A stretch of 64,000 nucleotides of DNA from the NCBI RefSeq assembly GCF_002116905.1, contig NZ_CP015118.1, positions 1,178,001-1,242,000 of the forward strand, given 5' to 3'. The DNA is from Piscinibacter gummiphilus (GTDB lineage Bacteria; Pseudomonadota; Gammaproteobacteria; Burkholderiales; Burkholderiaceae_C). The stretch's first letter is position 1, and the number at the start of each line of letters is the position of its first letter. Shown here piece after piece: positions 8,166 through 17,940 of the stretch. The position numbers and the translations under genes are program-made. The notes beneath the pieces were generated by a model. That model saw only the letters and a program-made list of their open reading frames with translations. It was not told the DNA's origin and did not search any database.

Positions 8166-10937
8166 TCAGTCGATCAGGTGCAGCTCGCGGGCCCGCGCCA
8201 CGGCGCCGGTGCGGCTGTGGACATCGAGCTTCGTGAAGGCGTTGCGCAGGTGCCACTTGATCGTGTTCAGCGCGATGCGGGACGTCGCGCTGATCGTCTT
8301 GTTGCACAGGCCCTTCGACACGAGGCCGAGGATCTGCAGCTCGCGGTCGGTGAGCGGTTCGGTGGGCGGGGCCGGGGTGGGGGACGACGGGGCGGCCGCC
8401 GCCGGCTGCGCCCCCTGCGTGTACGGCTTGAAGTAGCTCGACGGCGGGATGAACCGCAGCCGGCCAGCGCCGATGGCCGCGGCGAGCAGCGTCGACACGG
8501 CCGGCGTCTCGTCGAAGGCCGTGCGGGCGAACACGAACTGGCGGGTGGGCACCACGCAGCGGTTCAGCGCGGAGAAGGCCGCCTCGGGCCGGCCCTCGGA
8601 CCAATGGCACATCGCGATCGTGACCTCGGCCGAGACCTGCCGGCTGACCCGCCCGGCCTTCTCGGCGCTGTCGCGCAGCACCTGCAGCAGCGCGCGGGCT
8701 TCGGCGTGGCGCTGCTCGTGCAGCCAGAGCAGCGCGAGTGCCGCACCGCTGCGTGCCCATTCCTCCTCGTACTCGCGCATGCGGGCCCATTCGCCCCGCT
8801 GCGCGCGTTCGGGCAGCGAAAACGCCATCGCGGTGGCCAGTGCGCCCGCGCCGTCGCCACACTCGATGTGCAGGCGGATCTTCTCGAAGCAGATCTGGGC
8901 CTTGAAGCGCGGGTGGCCGTCACGTTCGATCACGCTGTGGGCGTAGTCGAGCAGCCGGAAGGCCTCGCCGTGGCGCTGCTGCAGGCCCTTGAGCCGCGCG
9001 AGCAGCGCGTAGGCCAGCACGAAGTTGCGCAGGATGGACGCGGCCGACACGAAGGGCAGTACCTCGGTCAGCAGCGCCTGCGCGTCGTCGAGCTTGTTCT
9101 TCTCGTACAGCGTGCAGGCGTAGCCGAGCGCGGCGTTCACCCACGCGGGGCTGCGGTGGAACCGGCGGTGCGCCTCGTGGTTGCGTTCGCAGATGGTGGC
9201 CGCGTCGGCGAGGCGCCCTTGCATGAAGTCGGCGATGCCGATCAGCGTCTCGCAGTGGCTCGTGAGGTACGGGCTGCCGCAGGCGCGGCCGACCGCGCTC
9301 GCGCGGATGGCCACGCGGCGCATCGCGTCGAACTCGTTCACGCACAGCAGGTGCGCGGTCTGCGCGGCCATCAGCAGCCCGGCGAAGAAGTCGGCGTCGC
9401 CGTCGGGCATCAGTTCGCCCTCGTCGAGGCGCGGCCCGCCCACGGTCTCGGCATGCAGCATCAGGTCGAGCACCTGGAGGCGCGCCGCGAGGGTCGCGCG
9501 CGGCGTGCCGGTGGCCAGCAGGCGCACGCGGGCCATGCGCTGCTGCGCCTGCTCGAGCGCCGCCGCCGCGTCGCCGAACCGGCGCGCGAGGATCAGGCTC
9601 ATGATCCAGGCGCAGGTCAGGTCGCCGTGGGTCAGGATCTCGGCGAGCGAGAGCATGCCGGCCCAGCGCAGGATCTCGGGGGTCTCGCCCTGCTTGAGCC
9701 AGTGCAGCGCACAGCGGCCCGCCACGTCGACGCACCAGGCGCGGTCGCCCGACGCGAAGGCGTGGGTGAGGGCCTCGTGCGGCAGGTCGTTCTGCACGTA
9801 CCAGGCGCTGGCGGCGCGGTGCAGCGACGGGATGCGGTCGGCGTGGTCGCGCTGCAGCACGCCGCGCAGGAATTCCTGGAACAGCAGGTGGTAGCGGTAG
9901 TGGCGGCGGTGCGGATCCAGCGAGTGCAGGAACAGCTGCGACCGCTCGAGGTGCTCCAGCACGGCCTGGCCGTTCGACGTGCCGAGCAGCGCGTTGCACA
10001 GTCCGGAGCACATCTTGTCGACGACCGAGCTCACGACGAGGAACTCGCGCAGGTCGTCGGGCTGGCCCTGCAGCACCGTTTCGGCGAGGTAGCGGGCCAC
10101 GGCCTCGTGGGAGCCGTCGAAGCGGCGCACCGCGTCGCCGATGCGGGGGCGGTCGTCCGCCGTCAGCAGCGCCAGCTTGACGCCGGCCACCCAGCCTTCG
10201 GTGCAGTGCCGGATCTCCTCGGCATCGTCCGGCGCGAGCGCGCGGTCGTGGAGCCGCTCGCTGAGGTCGGCGATCTGGTCGGCCTGGAAGTTCAGGTCGC
10301 GCGTGCCGAGCTGCGTGAGCTGGTCGCGCAGCTTGAACTCGCTCAGCGGCAGTTCGGGCACGCAGCGGCTCGCGACGATCCAGCGCACGTTCGGCGGGGC
10401 GTGCCGCAGCAGCGCGTGCAGGGCCCGCACGACCTCGGGGTCGGTGATCCACTGGAAGTCGTCGAGCACCACCACCAGGTCCTGCCCGATGCGGCCGAGG
10501 CTTTCCAGAAAGACCGCCGCCATGTGGTGGGTCTGGAAGTCGACGGCATCCTGCAGCGCGCCGGTGACGTAGCCCTCGAAGCCGGGAATGGCCTCGCGCA
10601 CCGCGGCCACCAGGTACGAGAAGAAGCGGCGTGGGTGGTTGTCGTGTTCGTCGATCGTGAACCAGGCGACCGGGCGCTGCGCGACGTGCCGTCGCCACTG
10701 GCTCAGCAGCGTGGTCTTGCCCGAGCCGATCTGGGCCGTGACGACCAGCAGCTGCTTCGCGGTGGCGTCGTCGATGGCCTGCAGCAGCGCGGGGCGGTCG
10801 ACCAGCGCGGCGGCCGTCTGCGGTGGTTTCAGCTTCGCGCCGACGAGGTGGCCGCGCGGCAGCAGCAAGGCCGGGTTCGAAGTCGGCGAGGTGGGCCGGA
10901 GCTGCAGCGGCAGCGGCTTCTTCAGTGGCGCGTTCAT
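8166..10937 (-). CDS. MalT-like large LuxR-family transcriptional regulator
   Basis: 923 residues. ATG 10937 is chosen because AGGA lies about 8 bases before it and homology begins at LRPTSPTSNPALLLPRG; the frame is open for another 69 codons upstream but these look non-coding. A P-loop AQIGSGKTTLLSQW is at 68-81, a Walker B-like VVVLDDF follows, then a long helical (TPR-like) middle, and a LuxR helix-turn-helix at the C-terminus (LTDRELQILGLVSKG...NTIKWHLRNAFTKLDV). This is the ATP-dependent MalT/LAL architecture. Inducer and targets are unknown. It is convergent with the SDR gene. Confidence 0.93.
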   Translation of the reverse strand: MNAPLKKPLPLQLRPTSPTSNPALLLPRGHLVGAKLKPPQTAAALVDRPALLQAIDDATAKQLLVVTAQIGSGKTTLLSQWRRHVAQRPVAWFTIDEHDNHPRRFFSYLVAAVREAIPGFEGYVTGALQDAVDFQTHHMAAVFLESLGRIGQDLVVVLDDFQWITDPEVVRALHALLRHAPPNVRWIVASRCVPELPLSEFKLRDQLTQLGTRDLNFQADQIADLSERLHDRALAPDDAEEIRHCTEGWVAGVKLALLTADDRPRIGDAVRRFDGSHEAVARYLAETVLQGQPDDLREFLVVSSVVDKMCSGLCNALLGTSNGQAVLEHLERSQLFLHSLDPHRRHYRYHLLFQEFLRGVLQRDHADRIPSLHRAASAWYVQNDLPHEALTHAFASGDRAWCVDVAGRCALHWLKQGETPEILRWAGMLSLAEILTHGDLTCAWIMSLILARRFGDAAAALEQAQQRMARVRLLATGTPRATLAARLQVLDLMLHAETVGGPRLDEGELMPDGDADFFAGLLMAAQTAHLLCVNEFDAMRRVAIRASAVGRACGSPYLTSHCETLIGIADFMQGRLADAATICERNHEAHRRFHRSPAWVNAALGYACTLYEKNKLDDAQALLTEVLPFVSAASILRNFVLAYALLARLKGLQQRHGEAFRLLDYAHSVIERDGHPRFKAQICFEKIRLHIECGDGAGALATAMAFSLPERAQRGEWARMREYEEEWARSGAALALLWLHEQRHAEARALLQVLRDSAEKAGRVSRQVSAEVTIAMCHWSEGRPEAAFSALNRCVVPTRQFVFARTAFDETPAVSTLLAAAIGAGRLRFIPPSSYFKPYTQGAQPAAAAPSSPTPAPPTEPLTDRELQILGLVSKGLCNKTISATSRIALNTIKWHLRNAFTKLDVHSRTGAVARARELHLID

Positions 10938-11179
10938 GTCGATCGTCCTGTCCCGGACCGCGCGTTGGAGCCCCGCGCGGTCGTGTGACCCTCCCCGGTC
11001 CGCCCGTTGTCCTGGCCCCGCCTGGCGCGGGGACGGCTCCACGTCGAGGTGGAGGAGGGCGGCGCGTTCGCCATCGACGCCCGACCGAGGGATGGCAGGT
11101 GACCCATCACCGGAAGGCGCGCCGGCGGAACCCTGTGGATGCACCGCCGGCCCGCGAAATGTACGCCGGGGTTTATTTC

Positions 11180-11197
11180 GGAACCTCAGTAGGTTCC
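11180..11197. repeat. Inverted repeat between the LuxR and TetR genes
   Basis: GGAACCT-CAGT-AGGTTCC is a perfect 7-base inverted repeat with a 4-base loop. It lies 17 bases past the TetR gene's stop and about 240 bases upstream of the MalT-like gene's start. No T-run follows on either strand, so it may be a weak terminator for TetR or an operator for the MalT-like gene. The rest of 10938-11213 shows no gene. Confidence 0.35.
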
Positions 11198-11213
11198 CTG
11201 AGACAGAACCGTG

Positions 11214-11981
11214 TCAGGCGAGGGGCGTGCCGAAGCCGCCTTCGGCCCGGGCGACGTGCGCGGCCCAGCCGTGCAGGCCCAGCGCGTCGAACACGAAGCG
11301 GGTCATCGCCGCGGACATCGGCGAGAGCGGCCGCCCGTGCCGGATGCACGAGACGACGTGGCCGGAGACGGCCTCCTGCACGAGCGTGAAGTCGAGGTCG
11401 TGCCGCGCGGGCACCGTGGGGTACTGCGCGCGCACCTCGGCGAACCAGGCCTCGAGCCAGCGGGTCAGGGTCTCGCGGGCCCGCTCCGATCCTGCCTGCG
11501 AGGCGGGTGTGGCGACCTGCGCCTCGACGATGAAGGTGCGGGCGAACCAGGGGTTGGTGTCGGCGATGTTCAGGTGCGTGGCGAGCAGGTCCCACAGCCG
11601 CTGCGGCAGCGTGGTCGCCTCCTCGGCCGCCTGCAGCATGGCGGCGAGGTGGGCACGCGAGCACTGGTCGAAGCAGTACAGGAAGCAGTCTTCCTTGTCC
11701 TTGTGCATCTGGTAGAACGTGGTGCGCGAGATGCCGGCGTGCGAGGTGAGGTCGGACACCGACGTGGCGGCGTACCCCTTCTCGGCGACCACGTATGCCA
11801 CCGCGTTCATCAGGCGCGCACGCTGCGAGGCCTCGGCCACGTCGGGCGGCAGGCGCCCGTTGCCGCGGGGCAGGCGGGTGGGCACGGCGGTGGTGCCGAA
11901 GTCGGGGCGCAGCAGCGCGTGAACGGCGCTCGGCTGGCGTTCCGGAACGATGTCGTCGGACTCCCCCCGCCGTCTGCTCAT
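11214..11981 (-). CDS. TetR-family transcriptional regulator
   Basis: 255 residues. An N-terminal extension of about 50 residues precedes the helix-turn-helix (AYVVAEKGYAATSVSDLTSHAGISRTTFYQMHKDKEDCF, in pieces), which is standard TetR. The rest is the variable ligand-binding domain. Its ATG overlaps the stop of ornithine cyclodeaminase by 4 bases (ATGA), so the two are translationally coupled, ocd first. It could control this operon or a remote target; nothing in the sequence decides that. Confidence 0.9.
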   Translation of the reverse strand: MSRRRGESDDIVPERQPSAVHALLRPDFGTTAVPTRLPRGNGRLPPDVAEASQRARLMNAVAYVVAEKGYAATSVSDLTSHAGISRTTFYQMHKDKEDCFLYCFDQCSRAHLAAMLQAAEEATTLPQRLWDLLATHLNIADTNPWFARTFIVEAQVATPASQAGSERARETLTRWLEAWFAEVRAQYPTVPARHDLDFTLVQEAVSGHVVSCIRHGRPLSPMSAAMTRFVFDALGLHGWAAHVARAEGGFGTPLA

Positions 11982-13081
11982 GTGTTCAAGGCCCCGATGC
12001 GTGTGCGTCCGCGGAGCTTAACAGCGGCACGGTCCTGAGCATCGGGAAGATCGACCGCGGCACCGAAGAGGTCCTTCGGATCGTCGAGGTCGGGCACGAG
12101 GTCGATGCGGCTGGCATAGCTGGGCCGCTCGCGCACCAGGCGGTGCAGCACGCGCAGCGCGGCGTAGTCCTCCAGCGCGAAGCCGACCGAGTCGAAGATG
12201 GTGACGTCGCGGTCGCCGCGGCGCCCCGGCACGAGGCCGCGTGCGATCTGCTCGAACTCGGTGACGGCGAAGTCCGCGGGCATCTGCTGCAGTTCACCCT
12301 CGATGCGCGACTGCGCCTCGAGTTCCACCACCACGTGCGCATCGGCGCGGCGCAGGATGTCGGGGTGCAGCTCGGTCTTGCCGGGGCAGTCGCCGCCCAC
12401 GGCGTTCAGGTGCATGCCCGGTTCGATCATCGAAGGCAGCAGGATCAGCGCGTTGCGCTTGTCGGCGGTGATCGTGGTGACGATGTCGGCTCCCCCGACG
12501 GCCTCGGCCACGTTCGCCATGCGGCGCACCACGAGCCCGGCCGTGGCCGGGTGGCGGCGCAGGTTGCGTTCGAGCTTGTCGGTGGCGCGCGGGTCGACGT
12601 CGAACAGGCGGATCTCCCGCAGCGGGAAGCGGTCGGCGAACGCGATGGCCTGGAACTCGCTCTGCGCGCCGTTGCCGATGAGCGCGAGGGTGTGCGACCC
12701 GGGCCGGGCCATGCGCAGGGCCGCCAGCACCGACATCGCCGCGGTGCGCAGCGCGGTCACGATGGTGAGTTCGGACAGCAGCACCGGGTAGCCGGTGGCC
12801 ACGTCGGCGAGCACGCCGAACGCGGTGACGGTGAGGAGCCCGGCGGCGGTGTTCGCGGGGTGCCCGTTCACGTACTTGAACGCATAGTGCTTCCCGTCGG
12901 AGATGGGCATCAGCTCGATCACGCCCACCGCGGAGTGGCTGGCGATGCGGGCGTCCTTCTCGAACGCGTGCCACCGGCGGTAGTCGTCCTCGATCTGGTC
13001 GGTGATGGCGGCGATCAGGGGTGCGACGCCCCGGTCGCGAAGGATGTTGCGGATGTCGGAAACGCCGATGTAGTCGACCAC
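11978..13081 (-). CDS. Ornithine cyclodeaminase family protein
   Basis: 367 residues. The start is GTG 13081, with AGGAG six bases before it. The central Rossmann segment reads LALIGNGAQSEFQAIAFADR, and other family motifs are KYVNGHPANTAAGLLTV, TALRTAAMS and LNAVGGDCPGKTEL. Members convert L-ornithine to L-proline and ammonia with bound NAD, or catalyse related imine/amino-acid dehydrogenations. The full length (about 350 is usual) and the divergent Lrp/AsnC gene fit a catabolic role in ornithine/arginine use. The exact substrate is inferred only from family. Confidence 0.88.
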   Translation of the reverse strand: MVDYIGVSDIRNILRDRGVAPLIAAITDQIEDDYRRWHAFEKDARIASHSAVGVIELMPISDGKHYAFKYVNGHPANTAAGLLTVTAFGVLADVATGYPVLLSELTIVTALRTAAMSVLAALRMARPGSHTLALIGNGAQSEFQAIAFADRFPLREIRLFDVDPRATDKLERNLRRHPATAGLVVRRMANVAEAVGGADIVTTITADKRNALILLPSMIEPGMHLNAVGGDCPGKTELHPDILRRADAHVVVELEAQSRIEGELQQMPADFAVTEFEQIARGLVPGRRGDRDVTIFDSVGFALEDYAALRVLHRLVRERPSYASRIDLVPDLDDPKDLFGAAVDLPDAQDRAAVKLRGRTRIGALNT

Positions 13082-13106
13082 GTGAAGCTCCTGCGGTTGA
13101 CCTCAT

Positions 13107-13150
13107 TCTGTACAGGGGTGCTGTCACTTTCCAGCCCGCAAGCTGTACGA
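13107..13150. promoter_or_regulatory. Divergent ocd / Lrp promoter with CTGTAC repeats
   Basis: Two copies of CTGTAC occur 33 bases apart, in TTCTGTACAGG (13107-13117) and AGCTGTACGAA (13141-13151). The first contains the palindrome CTGTACAG. Lrp/AsnC proteins bind spaced repeats on one face of DNA, so a role as sites for the adjacent regulator is a reasonable inference. A TTGACC at 13097 may be a -35 element. Confidence 0.35.
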
Positions 13151-13216
13151 ATGGCTAGACTTCCTGAACACATCGACCTGACCCATCGAACGTTCTGCTC
13201 AAGCGAGGGGGTGACC

Positions 13217-13639
13217 ATGGACGACATCGACCGCGAACTCGTCGCGCTGCTGCGAGGCAACGCCCGCATGCCGCTGGTGGAGATCGCGCGCCGGCTGAAG
13301 GTGGCGCGGGGCACGGCGCTCAACCGCATCGCGAAGCTGGAACGCAACGGCACCATCGTGGGCTACACGGTGCGCTTGAGGCCGCAGACCGAAGAGCACC
13401 GCATGCGCGCGCTGATGACCATCGCGGTGGAGGGCAACGTGGCCGACGAGGTGATCCGGGCGCTGCGGGGCGATCCGTCGGTGGAGGCGCTGCACACCAC
13501 CAACGGGCGTTGGGACATCATCGCGGAACTGCGGGCCGATTCGCTGGAGGAGTTCGACCGCATCCTGAGCCGGCTGCGGCGGGTCGATGGCATCTCCAGC
13601 ACCGAGACGAGCCTGCTGCTCTCCACGCACAAGCTGTGA
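13217..13639 (+). CDS. Lrp/AsnC-family transcriptional regulator
   Basis: 140 residues. ATG 13217 is preferred over the in-frame ATG at 13151 because it has GAGGGGGTG just upstream and gives the usual MDDIDRELVALL start. The helix-turn-helix is at about 20-45 (VEIARRLKVARGTALNRIAKLE), followed by a RAM effector-binding domain (ALHTTNGRWDIIAEL). Lrp/AsnC proteins sense amino acids. The gene is divergent from ornithine cyclodeaminase, a classical arrangement in which the regulator activates the catabolic gene in response to its substrate. Confidence 0.93.
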   Translation: MDDIDRELVALLRGNARMPLVEIARRLKVARGTALNRIAKLERNGTIVGYTVRLRPQTEEHRMRALMTIAVEGNVADEVIRALRGDPSVEALHTTNGRWDIIAELRADSLEEFDRILSRLRRVDGISSTETSLLLSTHKL

Positions 13640-13690
13640 CTCGTCGGCCATTGCGCCACCGCAAGGCGGCGGACCCGGGAACCCGTCACA

Positions 13691-16480
13691 ATGCCCCGCG
13701 TGCGCCCGCGGGCGCGGAAAGGAACGGACCGCTTGCCTGCACGGGAAGACGCTGCTGACACCACGGCCCCGGCGAACGACCGGGCGGCCGCGCGTGCGCG
13801 CTGCCTCGCGTTCGGGCCCTTCCGGCTGTTCCCCGCGCAGCGGCTGCTGCTCGATGGCGACGTGCCGGTGCGGCTCGGCCGCCGCACCTTCGACCTGCTC
13901 GTGCTGTTCGCCGAGTCGCCCGACACCCTGTTCACCGAAGCGGACCTGATCGCGCGCCTGTGGCCCGGCGTGCCGCCCGCGCAGGCCCACCTCGCCGACC
14001 ACGTGGAGGTGCTCAACCGCATTTTCCGCCGTGCGCGTCCGCTGTTCGAGCCGGCCGGGGCGGGCTACCGCTTCGTGATGGAACCGGCCGTGCCTGACAT
14101 GAAGCGGGTGGCGCGCCTGATCGGCCGCGAGGCGCTGGTGGGCGATGCCTGTGCCCGCCTCGCCGAACGGCGTTTCGTCACGCTCCTGGGGCCGGGTGGC
14201 ATCGGCAAGACCTCCGTCGCGCTGGCGGTGGCCGACCGCGTGGGGCCGGGCTTCGCCGGCGGCGTGTGTGTGGTCGACCTCGCCCCTGTCGCCGAGGAGC
14301 GCCTCGTGCCCGGCGCCCTTGCCGCGGCGCTCGGCGTGCCCACGCCGTCGGGCGACCCGGTGCGCGGCCTCGTCGCACTGCTGGAGGGGCGCGACCTGCT
14401 GGTCGTGCTCGACAACTGCGAACACGTGATCGACGCCGCGGCGGCGCTCGCCGAGGCGCTGCTGACCGGGCTCTCCCGCGTGCGGGTGCTGGCGACGAGC
14501 CGCGAGCCGCTGCATGCGCAGGGCGAATGGCAGCTGCGGGTCATGCCGATGGACCTGCCGTCCGCCACCGGTGGGCTGACGGCCCGCGAGGCGCTCCAGT
14601 CTCCCGCGGTGCAGCTGTTCGTCGAACGGGCGGGCGGGGCCCTCGGCGGGCGCGGGCTCACCGACGACGATGCGCCGCGGGTCGCCGACCTGTGCCGCCG
14701 GCTCGACGGCATCCCGCTCGCGATCGAGCTGGCCGCCGCGCACGTGGAACACCTGGGCGTGGCCGAACTGTCGCGGCAGCTCGCCGAACGCCAGCTCACC
14801 GTGGCGCGCGACGGCGCGGGTCCCGGGCACCGCCACCGCACGCTGCAGGCGGCCATCGACTGGAGCTTCACGCGGCTCTCCCCCGGGGAGCAGGTGGCCT
14901 TCCAGCGCCTCGCGGTGTTCCGCGGCGAGTTCTCGCACGAGGACGGCGCCGCGGTGGTGGCGTGCGAGCCCGTGTCGTTCCCGGCCGCGCTGGAGCACGT
15001 GGCGGACCTCGCGGCCAAGTCGCTGCTGTCGATCGAACCGCGCGGCGACACCGTGCACTACCGCCTCTTCGAGACCACACGCGCGTTCGCCTCGGAGAAG
15101 CTCGCCGCCTCGGGCGATGCGCCGGAGGCGTTCCGCCGCCATGCCGAGCACTGCCTGCGCCGGCTGCGCGAAGGCGAACGCGACTGGACGGTGATGCCGC
15201 GCGATGCCTGGCGCGCCGTGCATGGCCGCCTGATCGACGACGTGCGGGCCGCGATCGACGGGTCGTTCCAGCCGGACGGTGATGCCCGGCTCGGCCTCGA
15301 GCTCACCGCCGACGCGATGGGGCTCGCCGACCAGCTGGGCCTGCTCGCGGAGTTCCGGGACCGGGCCGAACTCGCGCTGCGGGCGATGCCGGGCCTCCAT
15401 CCCGTCGAGCCGGCGCTGGAGCTGCGCCTGCAGTCGACCTTCGCCGACTTCACCCAGCAGACGAACGGCGCCCACGACCGCGTGGCCGCGGCCTTCACGC
15501 GGGCCCTGCAGGTCGCCGACGAGATGGGCAGCCTGGAGCACCGCCGCAGCCCGCTGATGGGCCGGTGGCTCGGCGCCTTCGGCCGCGGCGAATACCCCGA
15601 TGCGCTCCGCTTCGCGCGGGAACTGATGGACAACAGCACCGCGGCCGGCGACGACCTCGGCGCGTTCATCGCTGACCGCATGCTGGCCCAGGCCCACCAC
15701 TTCCTGGGCGACCACGCGGCCGCGCGGCACCATGCCGAACGGGTGCTGATGCAGGCCGACCGCACCTACCCGCTCGCGCTGTCGCCCGCGCCGGTCGACG
15801 TGCGCAGTTCGATGCGCGTGGTGCTCGCGCGCATCCGGTGGCTCGAAGGCGATGCCGAGGGCGCCGCCAGGCTCGCGGACGAGGCGCTGGCCTTCGCCGA
15901 ATCGGACCGCGCCTACGCGCTGTGCCAGGTGCTGGGCCTGGCGGTGGTGCCCATCGCGATCTGGCAAGGTCACGACGAGGCTGCGCGGCGGCACGTGGCG
16001 CGCATGGCGGCCCATGCCCGGCGCCATCAGTTGCGGTACTGGGGGGAGTGGGCCGGCGTGTTCGAGTCCGTGCTGGCCGAGCGGGACGGGGGCCCTGCCG
16101 CGCCGTCGCCCACGGGGCGCAAGCTGGTCGACCTGTTCGCCACGCTGGTCGGACGGGTGGCCGATCCCGAGGTGCTGGTGCGGGCCGAGGTCGGTGTGTC
16201 CGGCTGGGCCGCGCCCGAGGTGTTCCGGGCCCAGGGGGAGGCCGTGTGGCGGGCCGGCGGTGACCAGGCCGCGGCCGGTGCGGAAACCTGGCTCCGGCGC
16301 GCCCATGCGCGCGCGCTGGCGCAGTCGGCGCCGGCCTGGGCGTTGCGCGCCGCCACCAGCCTCGGCCGGGTGCTGCAGGCGACCGGGCGCGGCGGCGAGG
16401 CCCGCCCGTTGCTGGACGCGGCGCTGGCCGTGGCGGCCGATGGCCCCGACGCGGCGGCCGCCCGGGCCCTGCAACGCTGA
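13691..16480 (+). CDS. STAND regulator 1: winged helix, NB-ARC ATPase, TPR-like C-terminus
   Basis: 929 residues from ATG 13691. A TTG at 13733 has a better AAAGGAACG leader and would remove 14 residues, so the start is uncertain. Order: OmpR/CadC-type winged helix (about 38-130, FGPFRLFPAQRLLLDG...), NB-ARC ATPase with P-loop GPGGIGKTS (167-175), Walker B LLVVLDNCEH, and a sensor-like RVLATSREPL. A helical TPR-like region of about 430 residues follows. No receiver domain. This is the signal-transduction ATPase design in which nucleotide exchange and oligomerisation gate DNA binding. Two further paralogues lie at 20617 and 23436. Ligand and targets are unknown. Confidence 0.9.
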   Translation: MPRVRPRARKGTDRLPAREDAADTTAPANDRAAARARCLAFGPFRLFPAQRLLLDGDVPVRLGRRTFDLLVLFAESPDTLFTEADLIARLWPGVPPAQAHLADHVEVLNRIFRRARPLFEPAGAGYRFVMEPAVPDMKRVARLIGREALVGDACARLAERRFVTLLGPGGIGKTSVALAVADRVGPGFAGGVCVVDLAPVAEERLVPGALAAALGVPTPSGDPVRGLVALLEGRDLLVVLDNCEHVIDAAAALAEALLTGLSRVRVLATSREPLHAQGEWQLRVMPMDLPSATGGLTAREALQSPAVQLFVERAGGALGGRGLTDDDAPRVADLCRRLDGIPLAIELAAAHVEHLGVAELSRQLAERQLTVARDGAGPGHRHRTLQAAIDWSFTRLSPGEQVAFQRLAVFRGEFSHEDGAAVVACEPVSFPAALEHVADLAAKSLLSIEPRGDTVHYRLFETTRAFASEKLAASGDAPEAFRRHAEHCLRRLREGERDWTVMPRDAWRAVHGRLIDDVRAAIDGSFQPDGDARLGLELTADAMGLADQLGLLAEFRDRAELALRAMPGLHPVEPALELRLQSTFADFTQQTNGAHDRVAAAFTRALQVADEMGSLEHRRSPLMGRWLGAFGRGEYPDALRFARELMDNSTAAGDDLGAFIADRMLAQAHHFLGDHAAARHHAERVLMQADRTYPLALSPAPVDVRSSMRVVLARIRWLEGDAEGAARLADEALAFAESDRAYALCQVLGLAVVPIAIWQGHDEAARRHVARMAAHARRHQLRYWGEWAGVFESVLAERDGGPAAPSPTGRKLVDLFATLVGRVADPEVLVRAEVGVSGWAAPEVFRAQGEAVWRAGGDQAAAGAETWLRRAHARALAQSAPAWALRAATSLGRVLQATGRGGEARPLLDAALAVAADGPDAAAARALQR

Positions 16481-16512
16481 GTCCTCCGTGCGCCCGTAGT
16501 AGATTCGGGCGG

Positions 16513-16995
16513 ATGAGCGAGTCCGAATCCCCGCCGCCCGCGCCGTTCTACGAGGGTGCCACCTACACGCCAGAGAACAGCGTGGGCCACCTGCTGCGCC
16601 GGGTGATGCAGGGCATGATCGACGAGATCGGCGAACGCCTCGACCCCATCGGGCTCACGTACGCGCAGTGGACGCCGCTGATGCTGCTCTACACCGGGCG
16701 CGCGTCCACCGTCGCCGAACTCGCCCGCGAACACCTGACCGACCCGGGCGCCACCACGCGGCTGCTCGACCGGCTGGAGGCCAAGGGCCTGTGCCGCCGC
16801 GTGCGCTCCGAGGTGGACCGGCGGGTGGTGAACGTCGAACTCACGCCCGAGGGCCGCGAGGTGGCGTCGCACATCCCGGAGGTGCTGAGCGAGGTGATGA
16901 ACGCGCGGCTCGCGGGCTTCAGCCGGGAGGAGTGGACCGAGTTGAAGGGGCTGCTGAAGCGGATGATCCTGAACGGCGAGGCGATGCGCTCCTGA
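16513..16995 (+). CDS. MarR-family transcriptional regulator
   Basis: 160 residues. The winged helix reads ARASTVAELAREHLTDPGATTRLLDRLEAKGLCRR followed by the wing VDRRVVNVELTPEGRE, standard MarR. It starts 32 bases after the STAND regulator 1 gene on the same strand and may be cotranscribed. It is convergent with the response regulator at 17005-17781, with 9 bases between stops. No adjacent efflux or aromatic-degradation gene reveals its target. Confidence 0.92.
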   Translation: MSESESPPPAPFYEGATYTPENSVGHLLRRVMQGMIDEIGERLDPIGLTYAQWTPLMLLYTGRASTVAELAREHLTDPGATTRLLDRLEAKGLCRRVRSEVDRRVVNVELTPEGREVASHIPEVLSEVMNARLAGFSREEWTELKGLLKRMILNGEAMRS

Positions 16996-17004
16996 GCGAC
17001 GCCT

Positions 17005-17781
17005 TCAACCGTGCACCACCTCGACGGTGCTGTCGAACAGATACCCCACCCCCCGCTCCGTGAGGATGAACCGCGGCGCCCGCGGATCCACCTCGATCTT
17101 CTTGCGCAGCCGGCCCACCTGCACGTCGATCGTGCGGTCGTAGACCTCGTCGGTGTGCAGGCGCGAGAGTCCGATCAGCTGGTCGCGGCCCAGCACGCGC
17201 TGGGGCGCGGCGAGGAACGCCAGCAGCAGGTTGCATTCGCCGTTGCGCAGCGGCACCTCCTCGCCGCCCGGGGCGGTGAGGCGGCGCAGGCGCACGTTCA
17301 GCTCCCAGCCGGCGAAGCGGTAGGCGCGCACGCCGGCCATGGTGTCGGCCACCGTCTCGTGCATGCGCTGGCGGCGCAGCACGGCGCGGATGCGGGCCAG
17401 CAGCTCGCGGGGCGAGAAGGGCTTCGTCACGTAGTCGTCGGCGCCCAGCTCGAGGCCCATGACCCGGTCGGCCTCGTCCTTCCGGCCGGTCAGGATGATG
17501 ATGGGCACCTTCGAGCGCTCGCGCAGCGCGCGGGCCAGCTGCAGGCCGTCCTCGCCGGGCAGGCGCAGGTCGAGCAGCACCACGTCGACGGGGCCGTGCT
17601 CGATCACCTGCAGCATTTCCCGGCCGCTTGCGACCGCGGTCACACGGAGGTCGAAGTCGCTGAGGTACACGGAGATCAGCTGGCGGATCGACACGTCGTC
17701 GTCCACCGCCAGCACATGCGGCAGCCCGGCGGGCGAGCCGCCGTCCGGGTGTGGAGAAAATCCTTCTGAATTCGTTTTCAT
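17005..17781 (-). CDS. OmpR/PhoB-family response regulator (pair B)
   Basis: 258 residues from ATG 17781; another in-frame ATG at 17859 would add 26 residues with no similarity to the paralogue. Receiver with VDDD, phosphoacceptor in DVVLLDLRLPGEDG, Thr in IIILTGRKDE and Lys in YVTKPFSP; winged helix ends IDVQVGRLRKKIEVDP...GVGYLFD. Close paralogue of the regulator at 3769-4515. Its likely kinase is the hybrid kinase at 18314-20335 on the same strand upstream, but the two are separated by an oppositely oriented receiver-like gene, so they are not a simple operon. Confidence 0.92.
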   Translation of the reverse strand: MKTNSEGFSPHPDGGSPAGLPHVLAVDDDVSIRQLISVYLSDFDLRVTAVASGREMLQVIEHGPVDVVLLDLRLPGEDGLQLARALRERSKVPIIILTGRKDEADRVMGLELGADDYVTKPFSPRELLARIRAVLRRQRMHETVADTMAGVRAYRFAGWELNVRLRRLTAPGGEEVPLRNGECNLLLAFLAAPQRVLGRDQLIGLSRLHTDEVYDRTIDVQVGRLRKKIEVDPRAPRFILTERGVGYLFDSTVEVVHG

Positions 17782-17940
17782 GCCGGGGTACGGGACTGTA
17801 CCGTTTACGTCCAAGGCCTGCTTTGTAACCGATGTCACATGAGTATGTCCTGGTGACATCAATCGTGGGCCCTCGCAGCGGTTCAATGAGCGACGTGTGG
17901 AGGCCCCCCGGGCGGGTCTTGCCGAGACTTCGATACCGCC

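Noticed and set aside
13151..13216. Upstream start for the Lrp/AsnC gene
   Set aside because: No ribosome-binding site; the later ATG has one and gives the normal N-terminus.
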